In this document: positions 1 through 7,719 of the stretch, piece by piece
Layout of the letters: the number at the start of each line of letters is the position of its first letter
How positions within the stretch are numbered: the stretch's first letter is position 1
Assembly (NCBI GenBank): GCA_963754445.1
Contig: CAVWFT010000002.1
Span: forward strand, 62,001-126,000
Direction of reading: 5' to 3'
Source of the DNA: Bog-473 sp963754445
Lineage (GTDB): Bacteria; Actinomycetota; Acidimicrobiia; Acidimicrobiales; RAAP-2
Length of the DNA stretch: 64,000 nt
Made by a program: the position numbers and the translations under genes
Notes under the pieces: generated by a model
Told to the model about the DNA's origin: nothing
Databases searched by the model: none
The model's input: the letters and a program-made list of their open reading frames with translations, nothing else

Positions 1-60
1 CCGCTGAGGCTAGGTGCAGCAGATGAACGAGGTGCAACAGCGGCGTAACAGAAGAATGAA

Positions 61-876
61 CTATAGATCCCCTGGTCGGGCGTCTGGAACGGCGCCCCCC
101 GCCCGGGGAGCCCAGACGTGCTCGGCCAGCTCGTTCATGAGGGCACCGAAGGCCGACTGATCGACGTCGAGAGGCGGCCGCAGGGCCATCGCTGAGCGGG
201 CGACGTCGGCCGCGGCCTCGGTGTCCCCGATTGCCCCGGTGACCAGGGCCAAGGCGAGGACGGCGAGGCTCCCAGCCCCCTGGCTCTGACCGGTGCGTTC
301 ATGGTCCGGGAGGGCGGCGAAGGCGTCCACGGCCGCCCGGGCCCACGGCAGGGCGGCGACCGGTCCGTCCTGGCGGAAGACGAGCATGGCCTGGGTCGTC
401 AGCAATTGCGCCTGCTGCGTCGCCCGGGCGGCCACCCCCTGCGCCTGCTCGATGTGCCGTTGGGCATCGGCCAGGACGAAGAGGTCGTCGCGCCGTCCCC
501 CGTGCGCCAGGTCGAGATGGACGAGCAGGCTCCAGGCCCGCCCGTTGGCCAGCAAGAAACGCTCGTCCGCACTCAGGTCGAGGCGGGGATCGCCCGTCTC
601 CTCGGCCTCGAGCGCCTGGCGGGCCATGCCCATGCCGTCGATCCGTTGCCAGGAGTGTTCGCCCAGCATGAGCATCGCCGCCAGCGGCACCTCCTGGCGG
701 GCGGCGTAGGCGTCCTCGCCCGGCTCCGAGGGTGCGAACCAGTCAGGTTCGACCTCTGGCGCCTCGGGCAGCGGCTCGACCGCGTAGGGATTCGGCCCCT
801 CAAAGCGATCATCGTCGCTCCAGGGACTGTCACCCGGGCCGATCGGCTTGCGGCGGCGCTTGGCGTGCCTGGCCAC
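61..876 (-). CDS. Hypothetical helical (TPR-like) protein
   Basis: Predicted 271 aa protein that I cannot assign to a named family. The N-terminus is basic (ARHAKRRRK), followed by a Pro/Glu-rich acidic stretch, then alanine-rich amphipathic helices whose spacing resembles tetratricopeptide-like repeats. I chose the GTG at 876 because GGGGAGGT lies about a dozen bases upstream; the frame is open further upstream (ATG at 921, and on to 1116), but that extension reads as low-complexity Arg/Pro/Ser. No signal peptide or membrane segment is visible. It runs the same way as the pstS-like gene beyond it but is separated from it by a strong hairpin, so it is probably its own unit. The role is unknown; a scaffold or interaction protein is only a guess. 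Confidence 0.6.
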   Translation of the reverse strand: MARHAKRRRKPIGPGDSPWSDDDRFEGPNPYAVEPLPEAPEVEPDWFAPSEPGEDAYAARQEVPLAAMLMLGEHSWQRIDGMGMARQALEAEETGDPRLDLSADERFLLANGRAWSLLVHLDLAHGGRRDDLFVLADAQRHIEQAQGVAARATQQAQLLTTQAMLVFRQDGPVAALPWARAAVDAFAALPDHERTGQSQGAGSLAVLALALVTGAIGDTEAAADVARSAMALRPPLDVDQSAFGALMNELAEHVWAPRAGGAVPDARPGDL

Positions 877-1020
877 CTGGCTGACTGTACCTCCCCGGTG
901 CCGCGATCCGACACCACGCATCAGCAACAAACTGCCGAGTCGGTCGCCACCTCGTTCGCAGGACCCCGGTGTCGGCGCCCTCCGACGAGCACCGCGCCGG
1001 GGCTCTCGCCCCTGGGACGC

Positions 1021-1050
1021 AGGGAGCCCGGTCTCTCGACCGGGCTCCCT
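1021..1050 (-). terminator. Perfect 13-bp hairpin, probable terminator of the pstS-like gene
   Basis: AGGGAGCCCGGTC and GACCGGGCTCCCT form a perfect 13-bp stem around a 4-base loop (TCTC), 116 bases past the stop of the secreted PstS-like gene. No clear T-run follows on the minus strand, so it would be an I-shaped actinobacterial-type terminator rather than a classical one. Confidence 0.65.
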
Positions 1051-1165
1051 CGTTTGCTGCTGAGATTTGCTGCTGATCGTCAGCTCTGGAGGAGCCGGCT
1101 CCGATCTGCGGGGCAAACCCCGCCGATCGGGTGACCGGTCCTTCAGTGCCCTGCTGTGGGAACTG

Positions 1166-2995
1166 CTAGTTGGTGGAGTTGCCGTCCGTCGTCTCGACGA
1201 GGCAGTACCCGACCGGGTTCTTGGCCGACGCCGTGACCGTGGCGTTCTTGTTGCCGGCGTCGTAGACGCCGGTGAACGAGCCGCTCACGCCGGCGTTGTC
1301 GGTGTCCTGGTTGTCCGTCGGGAAGTTCCAGGGCGAACCGGACTCGTTGGCCGCGTTGTAGGCCGAGCCCGACAGGCCGGAGGCGCTCCAGGCCGGAGCC
1401 GGGATGCCGCTGGCGGTGGTGCCGTATCCGCCACCGGAGATGCCCTCACCGTTCTCAACCATCAGCGGCATCGGCGTGAAGCCCTGTGCCTTGATGATGG
1501 CGTTGATCTCGGTCCGGTAGGTCGAACCCGTGTTGGGGTCGACGTCGGTGGCCGTGGCCGGCTTGCAGAGGAAGCCGTCCTCGCTCACTGCGTTCAGCGA
1601 CGCCGCCGACGACTCGGGGATGCTGGCGTTGGAGCCGTCCGAGTAGACGTTGAAGAGGAGGCGGTCGCCCGGGAACACCTTCTTGCCCGAACCCGGCAGC
1701 TGCGCCTGGATCGTCTTGCCCGAGACGGCGATCGAGTTGATCTCGCCCAGGGCGATCTTGCTCTTGGCGTTGCCCGAGCACAGGGTCGGGTTCGGCGCGC
1801 AGATCGCGCTGTACTTGCCGTCCGAGAAGAAGAAGATGGCGTTCGCCTCGTCCTGGTTGGCCAGGATGGACGCCGTCTGGTTCTCGAAGATGACGTGGTT
1901 GGGGTCTTCACCACCGAAGGGGAAGGTGCCCGTCAGGCCGAGCAGCGAGACCCACGTGGACTCCGTGCCCGAACCGTTCTGCGCCATGTAGACGACGATC
2001 GGAGCGACCTTGCCGCCGTAGCAGTCCCAGTTCGGGGTCGTGTACGTCCCGTGCGCACCGGTGCAGCCCTGATTCTCGTAGATCGAGGTGAGCTGGGCGG
2101 TGGTCAGGTTCGTCACGGCCGCCGACGGGGTGGCGACGGGGGTACCCGTCGTGCCTTCGGGCGGAGCAATGGTCCAGTGGATCCAGGTGACCGCGTCCAT
2201 GGCGTAGGCCACGAAGTTGAGGCCCTTGTCGTCACCGGCGCTGCTGCCCGACGTCAGGCTCGGCGCACGCGACGAGCGAGCGACGTCGAGCGGGGACACG
2301 CCGATTGCGCTGCCGTGCGACGTCGCACCCGAGGCGTGGGCACCCTGATCCTCGAGCTCCAAGATTCCGTTGCCGGAGCCGATTGCCGGCTCCTCGATCA
2401 GGAGGTCGTTGAAGGGGTTCTCGTTGCCCCAGGCGGTGAAGCCGTTCTCTCCGACAGCCGGAGTCGTCACGACCGAGATCGTGTCCGAGCTCTGGGTGCT
2501 CGTCGCCGCCTTGTTGACGACGATCGACGTTCCGTTGGGCACGCTCGTGATGATCGTGTGATTCGGGACGGCGCCAGCCGAGTCCGAGACGGCGTCATTG
2601 ATGAAGAAGCCCGCGCTGTTCGACACCGTGATCGTGGTGCTCGAGTTCAGCGTCGAACCGCTCACCGAGACCGACTGCGGCGTCGACAGCGTCGTGCCGG
2701 GGTTGCCGTTGAGTCCGGGGCAGCCGTAGTCGAGTTCCTGGGCCGTGTTCGAGGACGCCGCGAGGTCGCAGCCGGGTGCCTGGTTGAACACGTCGGCGAG
2801 CGCCTGCATCATCAGGTAGGTCGTGTTCGAGCCACCCTGGTAGATGTTGTAGTTCTGCGAGGACTGGACGCCATCGCCACCGGTGGACGAGGTCGCGAAG
2901 GCGGGGCTGGCAAAGCCCACGGCCAAGGCGGACGCCCCCAGCAACCCTGCGCCTAGCCTCAGAGCGCGATTGCGCCCCATCAGCTTTTTCAGCAT
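1166..2995 (-). CDS. Secreted PstS-like phosphate/substrate-binding protein
   Basis: A 609 aa exported protein. Residues 1-34 are a Sec signal peptide (basic start, hydrophobic core, cleavage after SPAFA). The rest resembles PstS-type periplasmic binding proteins: a GVSPLDVAR segment, an LTTAQLTSIYENQG segment matching the PstS 'L-T-x-x-Q-L-x-x-I' region, and NGSGTESTW matching the phosphate-loop 'SGT' motif. It is much longer than classical PstS (about 350 aa), partly because of a beta-rich insert near residues 100-180 that looks like a tail-fibre or adhesin motif. The ATG at 2995 is preceded by AAGGAG at good spacing. There is no C-terminal membrane anchor, unlike the two binding proteins of the pst operon. 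Phosphate is the likely ligand given the neighbours, but this is inferred. Confidence 0.75.
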   Translation of the reverse strand: MLKKLMGRNRALRLGAGLLGASALAVGFASPAFATSSTGGDGVQSSQNYNIYQGGSNTTYLMMQALADVFNQAPGCDLAASSNTAQELDYGCPGLNGNPGTTLSTPQSVSVSGSTLNSSTTITVSNSAGFFINDAVSDSAGAVPNHTIITSVPNGTSIVVNKAATSTQSSDTISVVTTPAVGENGFTAWGNENPFNDLLIEEPAIGSGNGILELEDQGAHASGATSHGSAIGVSPLDVARSSRAPSLTSGSSAGDDKGLNFVAYAMDAVTWIHWTIAPPEGTTGTPVATPSAAVTNLTTAQLTSIYENQGCTGAHGTYTTPNWDCYGGKVAPIVVYMAQNGSGTESTWVSLLGLTGTFPFGGEDPNHVIFENQTASILANQDEANAIFFFSDGKYSAICAPNPTLCSGNAKSKIALGEINSIAVSGKTIQAQLPGSGKKVFPGDRLLFNVYSDGSNASIPESSAASLNAVSEDGFLCKPATATDVDPNTGSTYRTEINAIIKAQGFTPMPLMVENGEGISGGGYGTTASGIPAPAWSASGLSGSAYNAANESGSPWNFPTDNQDTDNAGVSGSFTGVYDAGNKNATVTASAKNPVGYCLVETTDGNSTN

Positions 2996-3382
2996 GTTCT
3001 TGGATCTCCTTTTGGTTGGTTCATCTCCGTACCGGCCAGACGCACCGGCTGCCGGCGCGAGGTCCCGGGGAACAAGGATTTCGGTGTTGCACCCGCATGC
3101 TGCGGAGGCATCCGAGACCCATCGCCGCGGAGCACGTTAGGCACGCTACGTAAACGTTTCGCGAAATCCCGACACCGCTGGAAAGAAATGTTCGTGAGCA
3201 CTTGTCTTCCCCCTCGGACGTGCTCAGGGGCAACAAATGTGCAGTTAAGACGTCGCGTCAGCGGCAACTCGGGCGGTTCGCAACTGGCACGCGATCGATT
3301 GTCGGCATTGCGTGTCGGTTACTCAAACTGCATGGACGAAAGATGAAGTGCCGGTAAACACGGCGCGAACGAACGCGAATGA
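2996..3382 (-). promoter_or_regulatory. Intergenic leader of the secreted PstS-like gene
   Basis: 387 bases without a convincing gene between the cupredoxin-like lipoprotein and the secreted PstS-like gene, and the presumed promoter and leader of the latter. A 10-bp palindrome TTTCGCGAAA lies at 3157-3166, beside TACGTA, and could be an operator. No GTTCAC-type 11-bp repeats were found here, unlike upstream of pstC. Confidence 0.4.
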
Positions 3383-3907
3383 TCAGGGCTGTTCGGGATT
3401 CATCAACAGCGTGCACAACTTGGGAAATCCGACGACCCTGTACGACATGGCGACCGCCTGGTCCGTCGACCACGTGAACGTGCCGCCGGCCGGGATCGTC
3501 CCCGAGTCGACACCGAAGTCCTCGAAGATCACGCGCTGCGGCTTCTTGGTCAGGTTGGTCCAGACGACCGGTGCCGAGACGTTTGCCTCGAGAGTCTGGG
3601 GCATGCAACCTTTTGCACTCAGGATGATGTTTTGTCCGGGTGCGAGGACGGGTTGGATGACGTTCCCCCGCTCGTTCGGGATGGTCGTGGTCGGATCGGG
3701 TTGGCCGATCGAGCCGGTCCCGTAGGTCACCTTGATCGGAGCATCCGCCGCCGATTGCGCCCTGCCGGCACTGGTTGTCGATGTGCTGCCAGCCCCTTGC
3801 CCACTCCTCCGGTTTGCCGTCGCGCTCGGCGAGGAACTACAGGCGGCAGCGCCCAGCGCGAGGGCGACGAAGGCGAGGGCGATGCTGAAGGAACGGCGGT
3901 ATGACAC
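3383..3907 (-). CDS. Cupredoxin-like lipoprotein, last gene of the pst operon
   Basis: A 174 aa lipoprotein. The GTG at 3907 is well placed after GGAGAGG and 17 bases past the stop of the sortase-like gene; the reading frame extends further upstream but loses the signal sequence. The signal peptide ends in a lipobox (ALGAAAC, Cys at about residue 24). After a Ser/Thr-rich linker, the C-terminal 100 residues look like a cupredoxin or plastocyanin beta-sandwich (VVWTNLTKKPQRVIF, SGTIPAGGTFTW, MSYRVVG), but the His ligands of a type-1 copper site are not visible. It is therefore more likely a structural or binding fold than a copper carrier. Position suggests an accessory role with the envelope phosphate-binding proteins. 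Confidence 0.7.
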   Translation of the reverse strand: MSYRRSFSIALAFVALALGAAACSSSPSATANRRSGQGAGSTSTTSAGRAQSAADAPIKVTYGTGSIGQPDPTTTIPNERGNVIQPVLAPGQNIILSAKGCMPQTLEANVSAPVVWTNLTKKPQRVIFEDFGVDSGTIPAGGTFTWSTDQAVAMSYRVVGFPKLCTLLMNPEQP

Positions 3908-3924
3908 GTCGGGCCTCTCCGATG

Positions 3925-4983
3925 TCAGACAGTCGCAGGGAGCGCGCCCACAAGGCTCTCGCACACGAAGAGGGCAACGATCAAAAGCACGGGCACCGAG
4001 AGCATGAGGACGACCACGGGCTGGTCCCAGTTCCGCAGGAGCCAGGCCGCCAGGCTGAGGATGGCAAAGAAGCCGAGGCTCCACAGAACGAACAGCAACC
4101 CCGAGACGGGATCGCCGGCCAGGCCGAGCTCAGCCGTGGTGGCGTGGAAGTGCGTCTGGGGCAAGACACCGAACGGCTTCCCCACCAGCGTGGCGACTAC
4201 CGCCAACCTGCCCTGGGGCCAGAACCCGGACCCCGCCGTGACCAGCGTGAGCTGATTGGCCTTGGTCTGGGTCACGACGTCGTGCTTGCCGCCCTGCGCC
4301 GAGACGACGCCGACCACCCGGTATTCGAATTTCCCCAGACCGTCGACGACGGTGATCGTCTGGCCCTTCTTCATCGACCCGATGGAACCGAAGGGGGCAC
4401 CGAACGTGGCCCGGCGCGCCGCGATCACCGCGTTGCCGCGTTGACCGGGCAGCGAGGACGTCGGCATGTGGCCTGGCCCTTGGCGCAGGTCCTGGGCCGT
4501 CGTCCCCTGGACGACCGCTTGGTCGAGATGCAAGGCAGGGATCTCGAGGATGGCCATCGGGCTGCCCTCGGCCGGGAGCTTCCCTTCCGCCAGCTGGTAG
4601 GTCTTGATCGGTTGGGACGTGATCTCGGCCAGGAGGGTGTGCTGGGCGCGCGCCGCGCTGAGAGGCGTGAAGACGTACACGTAACCCAGGAGCAGCAGAA
4701 TGAGCACTCCCAGTCCACCGATCAACACACCGGCCACCTTCGGCTGGGACAACACGGCCCAGGCCCGCTTGAGCGGACCCAGTGCCCGGCTGAGCAGGCT
4801 GGGCTTGTCCGGCACGTCCTCGGGGTCCGGGTGCCCGAGCACGTGCGAGACCCTGAACCCGTGCTCCCGTGGTGCCCTCGGCTCCTGCTCGGCGGCGACG
4901 GGTTCTGGATCGGGAGCGGCATGTCGTGGCGCGGACGGCACCGCGCGGGTGTCCTCGAGGGACGTCACCGTGTCCATGTCCAT
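3925..4983 (-). CDS. Catalytically dead sortase-like membrane protein
   Basis: A 352 aa membrane protein with sortase class E-like sequence. After a Pro/Glu-rich cytoplasmic N-terminus and a membrane helix (about residues 83-105) comes a sortase domain with conserved landmarks GPGHM (170-173), LPGQRGN (178-184) and the beta-strand Arg in FWPQGR (Arg259). The catalytic His of IAGHR is replaced by Arg (IAARR, residues 187-191) and the catalytic Cys of TLVTC is replaced by Ala (TLVTA, Ala250), so transpeptidation by the known mechanism is not possible. Two further membrane helices follow (about 293-316 and 321-342). Its ATG overlaps the stop of the upstream binding protein as TGATG, implying coupled translation. 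I infer a structural or substrate-presenting role with the operon's surface proteins. Confidence 0.85.
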   Translation of the reverse strand: MDMDTVTSLEDTRAVPSAPRHAAPDPEPVAAEQEPRAPREHGFRVSHVLGHPDPEDVPDKPSLLSRALGPLKRAWAVLSQPKVAGVLIGGLGVLILLLLGYVYVFTPLSAARAQHTLLAEITSQPIKTYQLAEGKLPAEGSPMAILEIPALHLDQAVVQGTTAQDLRQGPGHMPTSSLPGQRGNAVIAARRATFGAPFGSIGSMKKGQTITVVDGLGKFEYRVVGVVSAQGGKHDVVTQTKANQLTLVTAGSGFWPQGRLAVVATLVGKPFGVLPQTHFHATTAELGLAGDPVSGLLFVLWSLGFFAILSLAAWLLRNWDQPVVVLMLSVPVLLIVALFVCESLVGALPATV

Positions 4984-7709
4984 CAGCCGTCACCCGGCGG
5001 TGGGGGGCCAGCACCGCCGCCGTCAGGTCCGGCATCGTCCCCGGCTGACGCGGTCACCGGTCTCTTGAGATTGGGCGACAGGTACAAGAGCGGGCCGAGA
5101 ACCACGCAGAGCAGGCCCAGGAGGAGTAGCCCGGGCACCAGAAATCGGTTGTCGCCGAGCGTCACGGTGAGCAGACGGCCGACGAAGTTGGCCGGTCCCA
5201 GCAACCCGCCGCCCGAGCTCCCACCAGAGGTTCCCGACCCGTTGGACGAGGGGTTCTGACTCGAGTGGTACGCCGACTGCGTTCCGTTCCCACCGTGGTA
5301 GGACGAGCCCCCGGTTCCGCCCGGGCCTCCGGTCGAACCAGTCGTCGAGCCCGGCCCGGTGCCACCCGAACCCGTCGTTTGCGGTCCCTCGCCACCGACC
5401 GGCTGTCCGTCCGGAGCGATCACGTCCTTGGCGATGTCGGCCAGTGCCGCCGTCTGGAGGTTCTGAGGCAGTGCGACGTACCCAGGGGGAAGTGGCTCAC
5501 TTGTCCCCGCTCCACTGGTCGAGGAGTAGTTGACCAGGTTGGTGAGCATGTTGGTGAGCTGGTCAGCCGTCGCCTGACTCGGCTGGGGACTGGTCGAGAT
5601 GAGCGCGTAGGTGATCATGGGCATCGGGTACGCACTGGCGTCGGTCGTCGTGTAGTCCGGAACCAAGGTGCCGTTCTGGTTCGGACTGGGCTGCATGTCG
5701 TTCAGGGCGGCCGTGACGGCGGCCGTCGACGGTGCGACGAACGCTCCCGACGCGTTTTGCAGGTTCGCCGGCAGCAGGCCGAAGAAGTCGGCTTCCGAAC
5801 TGTCCATCGCGCTGAAGGCGAACCCGAGCAGGCCCTTGCTGATCACACCCTGGATCACGTGCGCTGCGGTGAGCGGTTGACTCGACGGCGCGTAGGGCGC
5901 GTAATAGCCGTCCGAGGCCACCGTGGACGCCAGGTCCGTCGGCAGGCTCGAGAGCGCCTGACAGCCCTTCGGGTCCGACGTGATGTTCTGCGTGACCGTC
6001 GGGTCGAGCGTGTACGTCGAGCCGCTCTGCGTCATCTGGATCGGACCCAGCTCCGCATCGGCCAGGATCTGTGGACCGCTCAAGATGTCACTCAACGTGG
6101 CCGATCCACCGGCTGGCAGATTCACCTTGTACGGGGTGTTGGCCGCTGCGCTGCAGATCCAACCGGTCGATTCGTACGACGATCCACTGGCCGTCGAGGG
6201 GAACATTGCCTCGAGGTTCGACTCGGTGGCTGCGTTGACTCCCGTGCTGAACGGCCACGGATTGAGCAGGGCATAGCCCGTGTCGGCCGAGTAATTCTTC
6301 GCCTGATCCTTGTAGGACACCCCGTCGAAGGTCCCGTCCCAGCCGGTGAAATCGAATTGCTTCTGGACCGGCGTGCCCCCGGTCTCGTTGTCAACGATGT
6401 AGTTCGCATATTGCCCGTTGACTTCGTAGATGGTGGGGGTCTGCGGGGACGACGACTCGGTCTCGGTGCACTTCGCGGTCCCGCTGAGTTGGGCACACAG
6501 GTCGTCTTGCGGCAAGAACTCCGTCGCGACTGGATCGGTCCAGTACTGGGTCATGATGCCGGCGGTCTGGGCCGGTGTCAGGTTGTAGGAGCTCAGCGGG
6601 TACGTGGCCGCGTTGCCGCCGGTGATGCCCGCCTGGCCCTCGAAGGCGATCTCGGTCGACGACACCGCGATGGGGATCCAGGCGAATTTGCCGCCGGCCG
6701 TCTTCAGTGCCGCCACCGTTGCGGGGTCGTTCGGATCGTCGGAAAACGTGGCCGGCACGGCCCCGTTGATCACGTCGGTGACGGGACAGTGCGTCGCCCC
6801 CGTGGCCGCACAGGTCGAGTCGTCGACCGAGGGCATGTCGGTCGGGAGGACGACGACACCTCCAGTCTTGGTGCACGTCGCAGCACCGGCGGCGGGGAGG
6901 AACTGGGCCACGCTGTAGGAGGCGTCCACCTGCATGATGGGGGCGCCGCCGCAGCCCGACCCCGAGGAGGCGAAGTTCAGCGGGATGATCACGGTGTTCG
7001 ACGAGCTCGAGACGAAGCCCGTTTCACCGTCGACGAGGTCCTTGGGTGGATAGCCGTCGGCAACCACGTACTGCTGGTTGTTGCCGAGATCCATCACCTC
7101 GATGCCGCAGGGATTGGACGAATTGTCGCAGTAGAACGAACCGAAGGTCGGCCCGTTGGGCCCCGGGTTGTCGTACTGCGTCGGCGTCTGGGAGGTGATC
7201 GGGGTGTCGCCGTTGCCTTCGGGGTCGAACTGCGTCCCGATCGAGAGCACGGTGTCGCCCCCCGACGCCGTGGCGTATTGCCACTCGGAAGGACTCGGGG
7301 TGGGGTTGCAGCTGTCCGTGCACGACTGGGACGGCGGCAGGTAGGACGCGCACACGGGCTGCGAGACCGGTTGCGAGCCGGTGGTCAGCGAGCACATCGC
7401 CAAACCCACCTCTTCCCCGCTCGGCAGTCCGCTGATGTCGACATACGAAGCCTGGTTCTGGCCGACCTGGCTCACCGGTCCGGCCGTCAGCGAACAGCTG
7501 GTCGTACAGCTCGTCCAGTTCAGCGACACGGGCACGCACGAGTTGGCCTCGGACGGGCAGGTCGTCGAACCGTCGTGTGCGTGCGTGCTCGAACTGGCGA
7601 CACGCGAAGCGGATGAGGCCGCCCCGGAGCTTCCGGGAGCGAAGGCCAGCAGAGCGAGTGCGCCGAGCGCGAGGACGCCGACCAGTCGCACGAGGACGCG
7701 TAGGGACAT
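4983..7709 (-). CDS. Large membrane-anchored PstS-like binding protein
   Basis: A 908 aa exported protein. It has a signal peptide (residues 1 to about 31), a large beta/alpha ectodomain and a Gly/Ser/Thr-rich stalk (about 760-830). A single C-terminal membrane helix (FLVPGLLLLGLLCVVLG) follows, then a short acidic, Pro/Gly-rich tail. The region around residues 350-420 (SSTEIAFEG, NLTPAQTAGIMTQYW) matches the PstS pattern weakly. No LPxTG-like sorting signal is visible despite the neighbouring sortase-fold gene. I chose ATG at 7709, preceded by GAGGTGAG, over the in-frame GTG at 7718. The gene begins 10 bases after the pstS stop and ends overlapping the sortase-like gene. Probably an envelope-tethered ligand-binding or scaffold protein of the Pst system. 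Confidence 0.7.
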   Translation of the reverse strand: MSLRVLVRLVGVLALGALALLAFAPGSSGAASSASRVASSSTHAHDGSTTCPSEANSCVPVSLNWTSCTTSCSLTAGPVSQVGQNQASYVDISGLPSGEEVGLAMCSLTTGSQPVSQPVCASYLPPSQSCTDSCNPTPSPSEWQYATASGGDTVLSIGTQFDPEGNGDTPITSQTPTQYDNPGPNGPTFGSFYCDNSSNPCGIEVMDLGNNQQYVVADGYPPKDLVDGETGFVSSSSNTVIIPLNFASSGSGCGGAPIMQVDASYSVAQFLPAAGAATCTKTGGVVVLPTDMPSVDDSTCAATGATHCPVTDVINGAVPATFSDDPNDPATVAALKTAGGKFAWIPIAVSSTEIAFEGQAGITGGNAATYPLSSYNLTPAQTAGIMTQYWTDPVATEFLPQDDLCAQLSGTAKCTETESSSPQTPTIYEVNGQYANYIVDNETGGTPVQKQFDFTGWDGTFDGVSYKDQAKNYSADTGYALLNPWPFSTGVNAATESNLEAMFPSTASGSSYESTGWICSAAANTPYKVNLPAGGSATLSDILSGPQILADAELGPIQMTQSGSTYTLDPTVTQNITSDPKGCQALSSLPTDLASTVASDGYYAPYAPSSQPLTAAHVIQGVISKGLLGFAFSAMDSSEADFFGLLPANLQNASGAFVAPSTAAVTAALNDMQPSPNQNGTLVPDYTTTDASAYPMPMITYALISTSPQPSQATADQLTNMLTNLVNYSSTSGAGTSEPLPPGYVALPQNLQTAALADIAKDVIAPDGQPVGGEGPQTTGSGGTGPGSTTGSTGGPGGTGGSSYHGGNGTQSAYHSSQNPSSNGSGTSGGSSGGGLLGPANFVGRLLTVTLGDNRFLVPGLLLLGLLCVVLGPLLYLSPNLKRPVTASAGDDAGPDGGGAGPPPPGDG

Positions 7710-7719
7710 CGCTCTCACC

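Noticed and set aside
1067..2956. Long open frame on the plus strand (about 630 codons) opposite the secreted PstS-like gene
   Set aside because: Arg/Val/Asp-rich translation with no domain features, fully antisense to a gene with signal peptide and family motifs; a GC-rich third-position shadow.
2989..3267. Minus-strand 92-codon frame upstream of the secreted PstS-like gene
   Set aside because: No ribosome site, Arg/Pro-rich, overlaps the start of the real gene and would occupy its promoter.
3925..4983. Active sortase anchoring the neighbouring proteins
   Set aside because: The catalytic His and Cys are both replaced and the neighbours lack LPxTG-like sorting signals.
5265..7616. Plus-strand open frame of about 780 codons opposite the large PstS-like gene
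   Set aside because: Arg-rich composition, no recognisable motif, antisense to a better-supported gene.
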